Source of the DNA: Cannabis sativa
Lineage: Eukaryota > Streptophyta > Magnoliopsida > Rosales > Cannabaceae
Direction of reading: 5' to 3'
DNA: 64,000 bases
Assembly: GCF_029168945.1 (NCBI RefSeq)
Contig: NC_083605.1
Span: forward strand, 76,898,969 to 76,962,968
Both the position numbers and the translations under genes were made by a program. Of this stretch, positions 10,701 through 22,500 are shown piece by piece (position 1 is the first letter of the stretch; each line of letters opens with the position of its first letter). The notes beneath the pieces are model-generated. The model made no database searches. It was given only the letters and a program-made list of their open reading frames with translations, and had not been told where the DNA came from.

Positions 10701-13700
10701 GTTGAAATGGCCCCCTAATTGAAAATATTCTTCTTTTCATGGGAAATTTTAACAAGTTTTTTCCTTACTCTTACACTCGTTAGTTATCTGTTAAAATCTC
10801 AACCTACACATCTCCAAAGATCATGAAATTTCACGGGGGCCTAGCCAAGACCGTTGTGCATCACTTTTCTCTTGGACACGTTGAGAGAAAAATTAGTTTT
10901 CTTGCACTAACGATCGTTTTAATCGAAATAGTGAAAATCTCACATTTCTGATAGTGGTACCCCTTTGTGAAATGTGGCCGGACCAATCTCGGAATATTTT
11001 TTGCCACTAGTCACAATCAATTTGTACTACTAAGAAATGAATATGAAGAATGGTTTTGGGTTAAAATTTGTTGAAATGGCCCCCTAATTGAAAATATTCT
11101 TCTTTTTAGGGGAAATTTTAACAAGTTTTTTCCTTACTCTTACACTCGTTAGTTATCTGTTAAAATCTCAACCTACACATCTCCAAAGATCATGAAATTT
11201 CACGGGGGCCTAGCCAAGACCGTTGTGCATCACTTTTCTCTTGGACACGTTGAGAGAAAAATTAGTTTTCTTGCACTAACGATCGTTTTAATCGAAATAG
11301 TGAAAATCTCACATTTCTGATAGTGGTACCCCTTTGTGAAATGTGGCCCGACCAATCTCGGAATATTTTTTGCCACTAGTCACAATCAATTTGTACTACT
11401 AAGAAATGAATATGAAGAATGGTTTTGGGTTAAAATTTGTTGAAATGGCCCCCTAATTGAAAATATTCTTCTTTCAGGGGAAATTTTAACAAGTTTTTTC
11501 CTTACTCTTACACTCGTTAGTTATCTGTTAAAATCTCAACCTACACATCTCCAAAGATCATGAAATTTCACGGGGGCCTAGCCAAGACCGTTGTGCATCA
11601 CTTTTCTCTTGGACACGTTGAGAGAAAAATTAGTTTTCTTGCACTAACGATCGTTTTAATCGAAATAGTGAAAATCTCACATTTCGATAGTGGTACCCCT
11701 TTGTGAAATGTGGCCGGACCAATCTCGGAATATTTTTTGCCACTAGTCACAATCAATTTGTACTACTAAGAAATGAATATGAAGAATGGTTTTGGGTTAA
11801 AATTTGTTGAAATGGCCCCCTAATTGAAAATATTCTTCTTTCAGGGGAAATTTTAACAAGTTTTTTCCTTACTCTTACACTCGTTAGTTATCTGTTAAAA
11901 TCTCAACCTACACATCTCCAAAGATCATGAAATTTCACGGGGGCCTAGCCAAGACCGTTGTGCATCACTTTTCTCTTGGACACGTTGAGAGAAAAATTAG
12001 TTTTCTTGCACTAACGATCGTTTTAATCGAAATAGTGAAAATCTCACATTTCTGATAGTGGTACTCCTTTGTGAAATGTGGCTCGGACCAATCTCGGAAT
12101 ATTTTTTGCCACTAGTCACAATCAATTTGTACTACTAAGAAATGAATATGAAGAATGGTTTTGGGTTAAAATTTGTTGAAATGGCCCCCTAATTGAAAAT
12201 ATTCTTCTTTTCATGGGAAATTTTAACAAGTTTTTTCCTTACTCTTACACTCGTTAGTTAATCGTTAAAATCTCAACCTACACATCTCCAAAGATCATGA
12301 AATTTCACGGGGGCCTAGCCAAGACCGTTGTGCATCACTTTTCTCTTGGACACGTTGAGAGAAAAATTAGTTTTCTTGCACTAACGATCGTTTTAATCGA
12401 AATAGTGAAAATCTCACATTTCGATAGTGGTACCCCTTTGTGAAATGTGGCCCGGACCAATCTCGGAATATTTTTTGCCACTAGTCACAATCAATTTGTA
12501 CTACTAAGAAATGAATATGAAGAATGGTTTTGGGTTAAAATTAGTTGAAATGGCCCCCTAATTGAAAATATTCTTCTTTTTAGGGGAAATTTTAACAAGT
12601 TTTCTCCTTACTCTTACACTCGTTAGTTATCAGTTAAAATCTCAACCTACACATCTCCAAAGATCATGAAATTTCACGGGGGCCTAGCCAAGACCGTTGT
12701 GCATCACTTTTCTCTTGGACACGTTGAGAGAAAAATTAGTTTTCTTGCACTAACGATCGTTTTAATCGAAATAGTGAAAATCTCACATTCTGATAGTGGT
12801 ACCCCTTTGTGAAATGATGCCCGGACCAATCTCGGAATATTTTTTGCCACTAGTCACAATCAATTTGTACTACTAAGAAATGAATATGAAGAATGGTTTT
12901 GGGTTAAAATTTGTTGAAATGGCCCCCTAATTGAAAATATTCTTCTTTTCAGGGGAAATTTTAACAAGTTTTTTCCTTACTCTTACACTCGTTAGTTATC
13001 TGTTAAAATCTCAACCTACACATCTCCAAAGATCATGAAATTTCACGGGGGCCTAGCCAAGACCGTTGTGCATCACTTTTCTCTTGGACACGTTGAGAGA
13101 AAAATTAGTTTTCTTGCACTAACGATCGTTTTAATCGAAATAGTGAAAATCTCACATTTCTGATAGTGGTACCCCTTTGTGAAATGTGGCCGGACCAATC
13201 TCGGAATATTTTTTGCCACTAGTCACAATCAATTTGTACTACTAAGAAATGAATATGAAGAATGGTTTTGGGTTAAAATTTGTTGAAATGGCCCCCTAAT
13301 TGAAAATATTCTTCTTTTAAGGGAAATTTTAACAAGTTTTTTCCTTACTCTTACACTCGTTAGTTATCTGTTAAAATCTCAACCTACACATCTCCAAAGA
13401 TCATGAAATTTCACGGGGGCCTAGCCAAGACCGTTGTGCATCACTTTTCTCTTGGACACGTTGAGAGAAAAATTAGTTTTCTTGCACTAACGATCGTTTT
13501 AATCGAAATAGTGAAAATCTCACATTTCTGATAGTGGTACCCCTTTGTGAAATGTGGCCCGGACCAATCTCGGAATATTTTTTGCCACTAGTCACAATCA
13601 ATTTGTACTACTAAGAAATGAATATGAAGAATGGTTTTGGGTTAAAATTTGTTGAAATGGCCCCCTAATTGAAAATATTCTTCTTTTCATGGGAAATTTT

Positions 13701-15126
13701 AACAAGTTTTTTCCTTACTCTTACACTCGTTAGTTATCTGTTAAAATCTCAACCTACACATCTCCAAAGATCATGAAATTTCACGGGGGCCTAGCCAAGA
13801 CCGTTGTGCATCACTTTTCTCTTGGACACGTTGAGAGAAAAATTAGTTTTCTTGCACTAACGATCGTTTTAATCGAAATAGTGAAAATCTCACATTTCTG
13901 ATAGTGGTACCCCTTTGTGAAATGTGGCCGGACCAATCTCGGAATATTTTTTGCCACTAGTCACAATCAATTTGTACTACTAAGAAATGAATATGAAGAA
14001 TGGTTTTGGGTTAAAATTTGTTGAAATGGCCCCCTAATTGAAAATATTCTTCTTTTTAGGGGAAATTTTAACAAGTTTTTTCCTTACTCTTACACTCGTT
14101 AGTTATCTGTTAAAATCTCAACCTACACATCTCCAAAGATCATGAAATTTCACGGGGGCCTAGCCAAGACCGTTGTGCATCACTTTTCTCTTGGACACGT
14201 TGAGAGAAAAATTAGTTTTCTTGCACTAACGATCGTTTTAATCGAAATAGTGAAAATCTCACATTTCTGATAGTGGTACCCCTTTGTGAAATGTGGCCCA
14301 GACCAATCTCGGAATATTTTTTGCCACTAGTCACAATCAATTTGTACTACTAAGAAATGAATATGAAGAATGGTTTTGGGTTAAAATTTGTTGAAATGGC
14401 CCCCTAATTGAAAATATTCTTCTTTTAGGGGAAATTTTAACAAGTTTTTTCCTTACTCTTACACTCGTTAGTTATCTGTTAAAATCTCAACCTACACATC
14501 TCCAAAGATCATGAAATTTCACGGGGGCCTAGCCAAGACCGTTGTGCATCACTTTTCTCTTGGACACGTTGAGAGAAAAATTAGTTTTCTTGCACTAACG
14601 ATCGTTTTAATCGAAATAGTGAAAATCTCACATTTCTGATAGTGGTACCCCTTTGTGAAATGTGGCCGGACCCATCTCGGAATATTTTTTGCCACTAGTC
14701 ACAATCAATTTGTACTACTAAGAAATGAATATGAAGAATGGTTTTGGGTTAAAATTTGTTGAAATGGCCCCCTAATTGAAAATATTCTTCTTTTCAGGGG
14801 AAATTTTAACAAGTTTTTTCCTTACTCTTACACTCGTTAGTTATCTGTTAAAATCTCAACCTACACATCTCCAAAGATCATGAAATTTCACGGGGGCCTA
14901 GCCAAGACCGTTGTGCATCACTTTTCTCTTGGACACGTTGAGAGAAAAATTAGTTTTCTTGCACTAACGATCGTTTTAATCGAAATAGTGAAAATCTCAC
15001 ATTTCTGATAGTGGTACCCCTTTGTGAAATGTGGCCCGGACCAATCTCGGAATATTTTTTGCCACTAGTCACAATCAATTTGTACTACTAAGAAATGAAT
15101 ATGAAGAATGGTTTTGGGTTAAAATT
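7744..15126 (+). repeat. Four-monomer higher-order repeat block, copies 22-41 (5 x ~1476 bp)
   Basis: Copy starts: 7744, 8113, 8483, 8851, 9221, 9590, 9960, 10330, 10700, 11069, 11438, 11805, 12174, 12543, 12912, 13281, 13650, 14019, 14389, 14757. At hotspot B, TTTTCATGGG in copies 22, 26, 30, 34 and 38 is always followed by TTTTTAGGGG in copies 23, 27, 31, 35 and 39. TTTTTAGGGG occurs in no other copy of the block. The four-copy units are 1477, 1479, 1474, 1476 and 1477 bp. Site F partly follows the same rhythm: CCGG in four of five first members, and CCCGG in four of five fourth members. Tandem duplication of a tetramer with later drift explains this best. It also shows that at least these hotspot variants are inherited sequence rather than random error. 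Confidence 0.8.
12543..12911 (+). repeat. Divergent copy 35 with rare linked haplotype
   Basis: This copy reads TAGTTGAAA at its start, TTTTCTCC in the T tract, TATCAGTTA at D, CATTCTGAT at E, and GAAATGATGCCCGG instead of GAAATGTGGCCCGG at F. The E-F combination recurs only in copy 64. It is one of the most altered monomers in the array, yet sits inside the four-copy higher-order block. Confidence 0.85.
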
Positions 15127-18100
15127 TGTTGAAATGGCCCCCTAATTGAAAATATTCTTCTTTTCACGGGAAATTTTAACAAGTTTTTTCCTTACTCTTA
15201 CACTCGTTAGTTATCTGTTAAAATCTCAACCTACACATCTCCAAAGATCATGAAATTTCACGGGGGCCTAGCCAAGACCGTTGTGCATCACTTTTCTCTT
15301 GGACACGTTGAGAGAAAAATTAGTTTTCTTGCACTAACGATCGTTTTAATCGAAATAGTGAAAATCTCACATTTCTGATAGTGGTACCCCTTTGTGAAAT
15401 GTGGCCGGACCAATCTCGGAATATTTTTTGCCACTAGTCACAATCAATTTGTACTACTAAGAAATGAATATGAAGAATGGTTTTGGGTTAAAATTTGTTG
15501 AAATGGCCCCCTAATTGAAAATATTCTTCTTTCAGGGGAAATTTTAACAAGTTTTTTCCTTACTCTTACACTCGTTAGTTATCTGTTAAAATCTCAACCT
15601 ACACATCTCCAAAGATCATGAAATTTCACGGGGGCCTAGCCAAGACCGTTGTGCATCACTTTTCTCTTGGACACGTTGAGAGAAAAATTAGTTTTCTTGC
15701 ACTAACGATCGTTTTAATCGAAATAGTGAAAATCTCACATTTCTGATAGTGGTACCCCTTTGTGAAATGTGGCCCGGACCAATCTCGGAATATTTTTTGC
15801 CACTAGTCACAATCAATTTGTACTACTAAGAAATGAATATGAAGAATGGTTTTGGGTTAAAATTTGTTGAAATGGCCCCCTAATTGAAAATATTCTTCTT
15901 TTCAGGGGAAATTTTAACAAGTTTTTTCCTTACTCTTACACTCGTTAGTTATCTGTTAAAATCTCAACCTACACATCTCCAAAGATCATGAAATTTCACG
16001 GGGGCCTAGCCAAGACCGTTGTGCATCACTTTTCTCTTGGACACGTTGAGAGAAAAATTAGTTTTCTTGCACTAACGATCGTTTTAATCGAAATAGTGAA
16101 AATCTCACATTTCTGATAGTGGTACCCCTTTGTGAAATGTGGCCGGACCAATCTCGGAATATTTTTTGCCACTAGTCACAATCAATTTGTACTACTAAGA
16201 AATGAATATGAAGAATGGTTTTGGGTTAAAATTTGTTGAAATGGCCCCCTAATTGAAAATATTCTTCTTTTTCAGGGGAAATTTTAACAAGTTTTTTCCT
16301 TACTCTTACACTCGTTAGTTATCTGTTAAAATCTCAACCTACACATCTCCAAAGATCATGAAATTTCACGGGGGCCTAGCCAAGACCGTTGTGCATCACT
16401 TTTCTCTTGGACACGTTGAGAGAAAAATTAGTTTTCTTGCACTAACGATCGTTTTAATCGAAATAGTGAAAATCTCACATTTCTGATAGTGGTACCCCTT
16501 TGTGAAATGTGGCCGGACCAATCTCGGAATATTTTTTGCCACTAGTCACAATCAATTTGTACTACTAAGAAATGAATATGAAGAATGGTTTTGGGTTAAA
16601 ATTTGTTGAAATGGCCCCCTAATTGAAAATATTCTTCTTTCAGGGGAAATTTTAACAAGTTTTTTCCTTACTCTTACACTCGTTAGTTATCTGTTAAAAT
16701 CTCAACCTACACATCTCCAAAGATCATGAAATTTCACGGGGGCCTAGCCAAGACCGTTGTGCATCACTTTTCTCTTGGACACGTTGAGAGAAAAATTAGT
16801 TTTCTTGCACTAACGATCGTTTTAATCGAAATAGTGAAAATCTCACATTTCTGATAGTGGTACCCCTTTGTGAAATGTGGCCGGACCAATCTCGGAATAT
16901 TTTTTGCCACTAGTCACAATCAATTTGTACTACTAAGAAATGAATATGAAGAATGGTTTTGGGTTAAAATTTGTTGAAATGGCCCCCTAATTGAAAATAT
17001 TCTTCTTTTCATGGGAAATTTTAACAAGTTTTTTCCTTACTCTTACACTCGTTAGTTATCTGTTAAAATCTCAACCTACACATCTCCAAAGATCATGAAA
17101 TTTCACGGGGGCCTAGCCAAGACCGTTGTGCATCACTTTTCTCTTGGACACGTTGAGAGAAAAATTAGTTTTCTTGCACTAACGATCGTTTTAATCGAAA
17201 TAGTGAAAATCTCACATTTCTGATAGTGGTACCCCTTTGTGAAATGTGGCCCGGACCAATCTCGGAATATTTTTTGCCACTAGTCACAATCAATTTGTAC
17301 TACTAAGAAATGAATATGAAGAATGGTTTTGGGTTAAAATTTGTTGAAATGGCCCCCTAATTGAAAATATTCTTCTTTTCAGGGGAAATTTTAACAAGTT
17401 TTTTCCTTACTCTTACACTCGTTAGTTATCTGTTAAAATCTCAACCTACACATCTCCAAAGATCATGAAATTTCACGGGGGCCTAGCCAAGACCGTTGTG
17501 CATCACTTTTCTCTTGGACACGTTGAGAGAAAAATTAGTTTTCTTGCACTAACGATCGTTTTAATCGAAATAGTGAAAATCTCACATTTCTGATAGTGGT
17601 ACCCCTTTGTGAAATGTGGCCGGACCAATCTCGGAATATTTTTTGCCACTAGTCACAATCAATTTGTACTACTAAGAAATGAATATGAAGAATGGTTTTG
17701 GGTTAAAATTTGTTGAAATGGCCCCCTAATTGAAAATATTCTTCTTTTAAGGGAAATTTTAACAAGTTTTTTCCTTACTCTTACACTCGTTAGTTATCTG
17801 TTAAAATCTCAACCTACACATCTCCAAAGATCATGAAATTTCACGGGGGCCTAGCCAAGACCGTTGTGCATCACTTTTCTCTTGGACACGTTGAGAGAAA
17901 AATTAGTTTTCTTGCACTAACGATCGTTTTAATCGAAATAGTGAAAATCTCACATTTCTGATAGTGGTACCCCTTTGTGAAATGTGGCCCGGACCAATCT
18001 CGGAATATTTTTTGCCACTAGTCACAATCAATTTGTACTACTAAGAAATGAATATGAAGAATGGTTTTGGGTTAAAATTTGTTGAAATGGCCCCCTAATT

Positions 18101-19556
18101 GAAAATATTCTTCTTTTCAGGGGAAATTTTAACAAGTTTTTTCCTTACTCTTACACTCGTTAGTTATCTGTTAAAATCTCAACCTACACATCTCCAAAGA
18201 TCATGAAATTTCACGGGGGCCTAGCCAAGACCGTTGTGCATCACTTTTCTCTTGGACACGTTGAGAGAAAAATTAGTTTTCTTGCACTAACGATCGTTTT
18301 AATCGAAATAGTGAAAATCTCACATTTCTGATAGTGGTACCCCTTTGTGAAATGTGGCCCGGACCAATCTCGGAATATTTTTTGCCACTAGTCACAATCA
18401 ATTTGTACTACTAAGAAATGAATATGAAGAATGGTTTTGGGTTAAAATTTGTTGAAATGGCCCCCTAATTGAAAATATTCTTCTTTTTTGGGGAAATTTT
18501 AACAAGTTTTTTCCTTACTCTTACACTCGTTAGTTATCTGTTAAAATCTCAACCTACACATCTCCAAAGATCATGAAATTTCACGGGGGCCTAGCCAAGA
18601 CCGTTGTGCATCACTTTTCTCTTGGACACGTTGAGAGAAAAATTAGTTTTCTTGCACTAACGATCGTTTTAATCGAAATAGTGAAAATCTCACATTTCTG
18701 ATAGTGGTACCCCTTTGTGAAATGTGGCCCGGACCAATCTCGGAATATTTTTTGCCACTAGTCACAATCAATTTGTACTACTAAGAAATGAATATGAAGA
18801 ATGGTTTTGGGTTAAAATTTGTTGAAATGGCCCCCTAATTGAAAATATTCTTCTTTTAAGGGAAATTTTAACAAGTTTTTTCCTTACTCTTACACTCGTT
18901 AGTTATCTGTTAAAATCTCAACCTACACATCTCCAAAGATCATGAAATTTCACGGGGGCCTAGCCAAGACCGTTGTGCATCACTTTTCTCTTGGACACGT
19001 TGAGAGAAAAATTAGTTTTCTTGCACTAACGATCGTTTTAATCGAAATAGTGAAAATCTCACATTTCTGATAGTGGTACCCCTTTGTGAAATGTGGCCGG
19101 ACCCATCTCGGAATATTTTTTGCCACTAGTCACAATCAATTTGTACTACTAAGAAATGAATATGAAGAATGGTTTTGGGTTAAAATTTGTTGAAATGGCC
19201 CCCTAATTGAAAATATTCTTCTTTCAGGGGAAATTTTAACAAGTTTTTTCCTTACTCTTACACTCGTTAGTTATCTGTTAAAATCTCAACCTACACATCT
19301 CCAAAGATCATGAAATTTCACGGGGGCCTAGCCAAGACCGTTGTGCATCACTTTTCTCTTGGACACGTTGAGAGAAAAATTAGTTTTCTTGCACTAACGA
19401 TCGTTTTAATCGAAATAGTGAAAATCTCACATTTCTGATAGTGGTACCCCTTTGTGAAATGTGGCCCGGACCAATCTCGGAATATTTTTTGCCACTAGTC
19501 ACAATCAATTTGTACTACTAAGAAATGAATATGAAGAATGGTTTTGGGTTAAAATT
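15127..19556 (+). repeat. Left-type copies 42-53
   Basis: Copy starts: 15127, 15496, 15865, 16234, 16604, 16972, 17342, 17711, 18080, 18450, 18820, 19188. All keep G at site A, A at site C, A at site G and TTCTGAT at site E. The four-copy rhythm fades: the TTTTTAGGGG marker is absent, although CATGGG in copy 47 and AAGGG in copies 49 and 52 persist. Copy 51 has a unique TTTTTTGGGG at site B. Copy 52 shares the rare GGACCCAT form of site F with copy 40, twelve copies (three tetramers) earlier. Confidence 0.85.
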
Positions 19557-22500
19557 TGTTGAAATGGCCCCCTAATTGAAAATATTCTTCTTTTCAGGGG
19601 AAATTTTTACAAGTTTTTTCCTTACTCTTACACTCGTTAGTTATCTGTTAAAATCTCAACCTACACATCTCCAAAGATCATGAAATTTCACGGGGGCCTA
19701 GCCAAGACCGTTGTGCATCACTTTTCTCTTGGACACGTTGAGAGAAAAATTAGTTTTCTTGCACTAACGATCGTTTTAATCGAAATAGTGAAAATCTCAC
19801 ATTTCTGATAGTGGTACCCCTTTGTGAAATGTGGCCCGGACCAATCTCGGAATATTTTTTGCCACTAGTCACAATCAATTTGTACTACTAAGAAATGAAT
19901 ATGAAGAATGGTTTTGGGTTAAAATTTGTTGAAATGGCCCCCTAATTGAAAATATTCTTCTTTTAAGGGAAATTTTAACAAGTTTTTTCCTTACTCTTAC
20001 ACTCGTTAGTTATCTCGTTAAAATCTCAACCTACACATCTCCAAAGATCATGAAATTTCACGGGGGCCTAGCCAAGACCGTTGTGCATCACTTTTCTCTT
20101 GGACACGTTGAGAGAAAAATTAGTTTTCTTGCACTAACGATCGTTTTAATCGAAATAGTGAAAATCTCACATTTCTGATAGTGGTACCCCTTTGTGAAAT
20201 GTGGCCCGGACCAATCTCGGAATATTTTTTGCCACTAGTCACAATCAATTTGTACTACTAAGAAATGAATATGAAGAATGGTTTTGGGTTAAAATTTGTT
20301 GAAATGGCCCCCTAATTGAAAATATTCTTCTTTTCAGGGGAAATTTTTACAAGTTTTTTCCTTACTCTTACACTCGTTAGTTATCTGTTAAAATCTCAAC
20401 CTACACATCTCCAAAGATCATGAAATTTCACGGGGGCCTAGCCAAGACCGTTGTGCATCACTTTTCTCTTGGACACGTTGAGAGAAAAATTAGTTTTCTT
20501 GCACTAACGATCGTTTTAATCGAAATAGTGAAAATCTCACATTTCTGATAGTGGTACCCCTTTGTGAAATGTGGCCCGGACCAATCTCGGAATATTTTTT
20601 GCCACTAGTCACAATCAATTTGTACTACTAAGAAATGAATATGAAGAATGGTTTTGGGTTAAAATTTGTTGAAATGGCCCCCTAATTGAAAATATTCTTC
20701 TTTTAAGGGAAATTTTAACAAGTTTTTTCCTTACTCTTACACTCGTTAGTTATCTGTTAAAATCTCAACCTACACATCTCCAAAGATCATGAAATTTCAC
20801 GGGGGCCTAGCCAAGACCGTTGTGCATCACTTTTCTCTTGGACACGTTGAGAGAAAAATTAGTTTTCTTGCACTAACGATCGTTTTAATCGAAATAGTGA
20901 AAATCTCACATTTCTGATAGTGGTACCCCTTTGTGAAATGTGGCCCGGACCAATCTCGGAATATTTTTTGCCACTAGTCACAATCAATTTGTACTACTAA
21001 GAAATGAATATGAAGAATGGTTTTGGGTTAAAATTTGTTGAAATAGCCCCCTAATTGAAAATATTCTTCTTTTCAGGGGAAATTTTTACAAGTTTTTTCC
21101 TTACTCTTACACTCGTTAGTTATCTGTTAAAATCTCAACCTACACATCTCCAAAGATCATGAAATTTCACGGGGGCCTAGCCAAGACCGTTGTGCATCAC
21201 TTTTCTCTTGGACACGTTGAGAGAAAAATTAGTTTTCTTGCACTAACGATCGTTTTAATCGAAATAGTGAAAATCTCACATTTCTGATAGTGGTACCCCT
21301 TTGTGAAATGTGGCCGGACCAATCTCGGAATATTTTTTGCCACTAGTCACAATCAATTTGTACTACTAAGAAATGAATATGAAGAATGGTTTTGGGTTAA
21401 AATTTGTTGAAATGGCCCCCTAATTGAAAATATTCTTCTTTTCATGGGAAATTTTAACAAGTTTTTTCCTTACTCTTACACTCGTTAGTTATCTGTTAAA
21501 ATCTCAACCTACACATCTCCAAAGATCATGAAATTTCACGGGGGCCTAGCCAAGACCGTTGTGCATCACTTTTCTCTTGGACACGTTGAGAGAAAAATTA
21601 GTTTTCTTGCACTAACGATCGTTTTAATCGAAATAGTGAAAATCTCACATTTCTGATAGTGGTACCCCTTTGTGAAATGTGGCCGGACCAATCTCGGAAT
21701 ATTTTTTGCCACTAGTCACAATCAATTTGTACTACTAAGAAATGAATATGAAGAATGGTTTTGGGTTAAAATTTGTTGAAATAGCCCCCTAATTGAAAAT
21801 ATTCTTCTTTTCAGGGGAAATTTTTACAAGTTTTTTCCTTACTCTTACACTCGTTAGTTATCTGTTAAAATCTCAACCTACACATCTCCAAAGATCATGA
21901 AATTTCACGGGGGCCTAGCCAAGACCGTTGTGCATCACTTTTCTCTTGGACACGTTGAGAGAAAAATTAGTTTTCTTGCACTAACGATCGTTTTAATCGA
22001 AATAGTGAAAATCTCACATTTCTGATAGTGGTACCCCTTTGTGAAATGTGGCCCGGACCAATCTCGGAATATTTTTTGCCACTAGTCACAATCAATTTGT
22101 ACTACTAAGAAATGAATATGAAGAATGGTTTTGGGTTAAAATTTGTTGAAATGGCCCCCTAATTGAAAATATTCTTCTTTTCAGGGGAAATTTTTACAAG
22201 TTTTTTCCTTACTCTTACACTCGTTAGTTATCTGTTAAAATCTCAACCTACACATCTCCAAAGATCATGAAATTTCACGGGGGCCTAGCCAAGACCGTTG
22301 TGCATCACTTTTCTCTTGGACACGTTGAGAGAAAAATTAGTTTTCTTGCACTAACGATCGTTTTAATCGAAATAGTGAAAATCTCACATTCTGATAGTGG
22401 TACCCCTTTGTGAAATGTGGCCGGGACCAATCTCGGAATATTTTTTGCCACTAGTCACAATCAATTTGTACTACTAAGAAATGAATATGAAGAATGGTTT

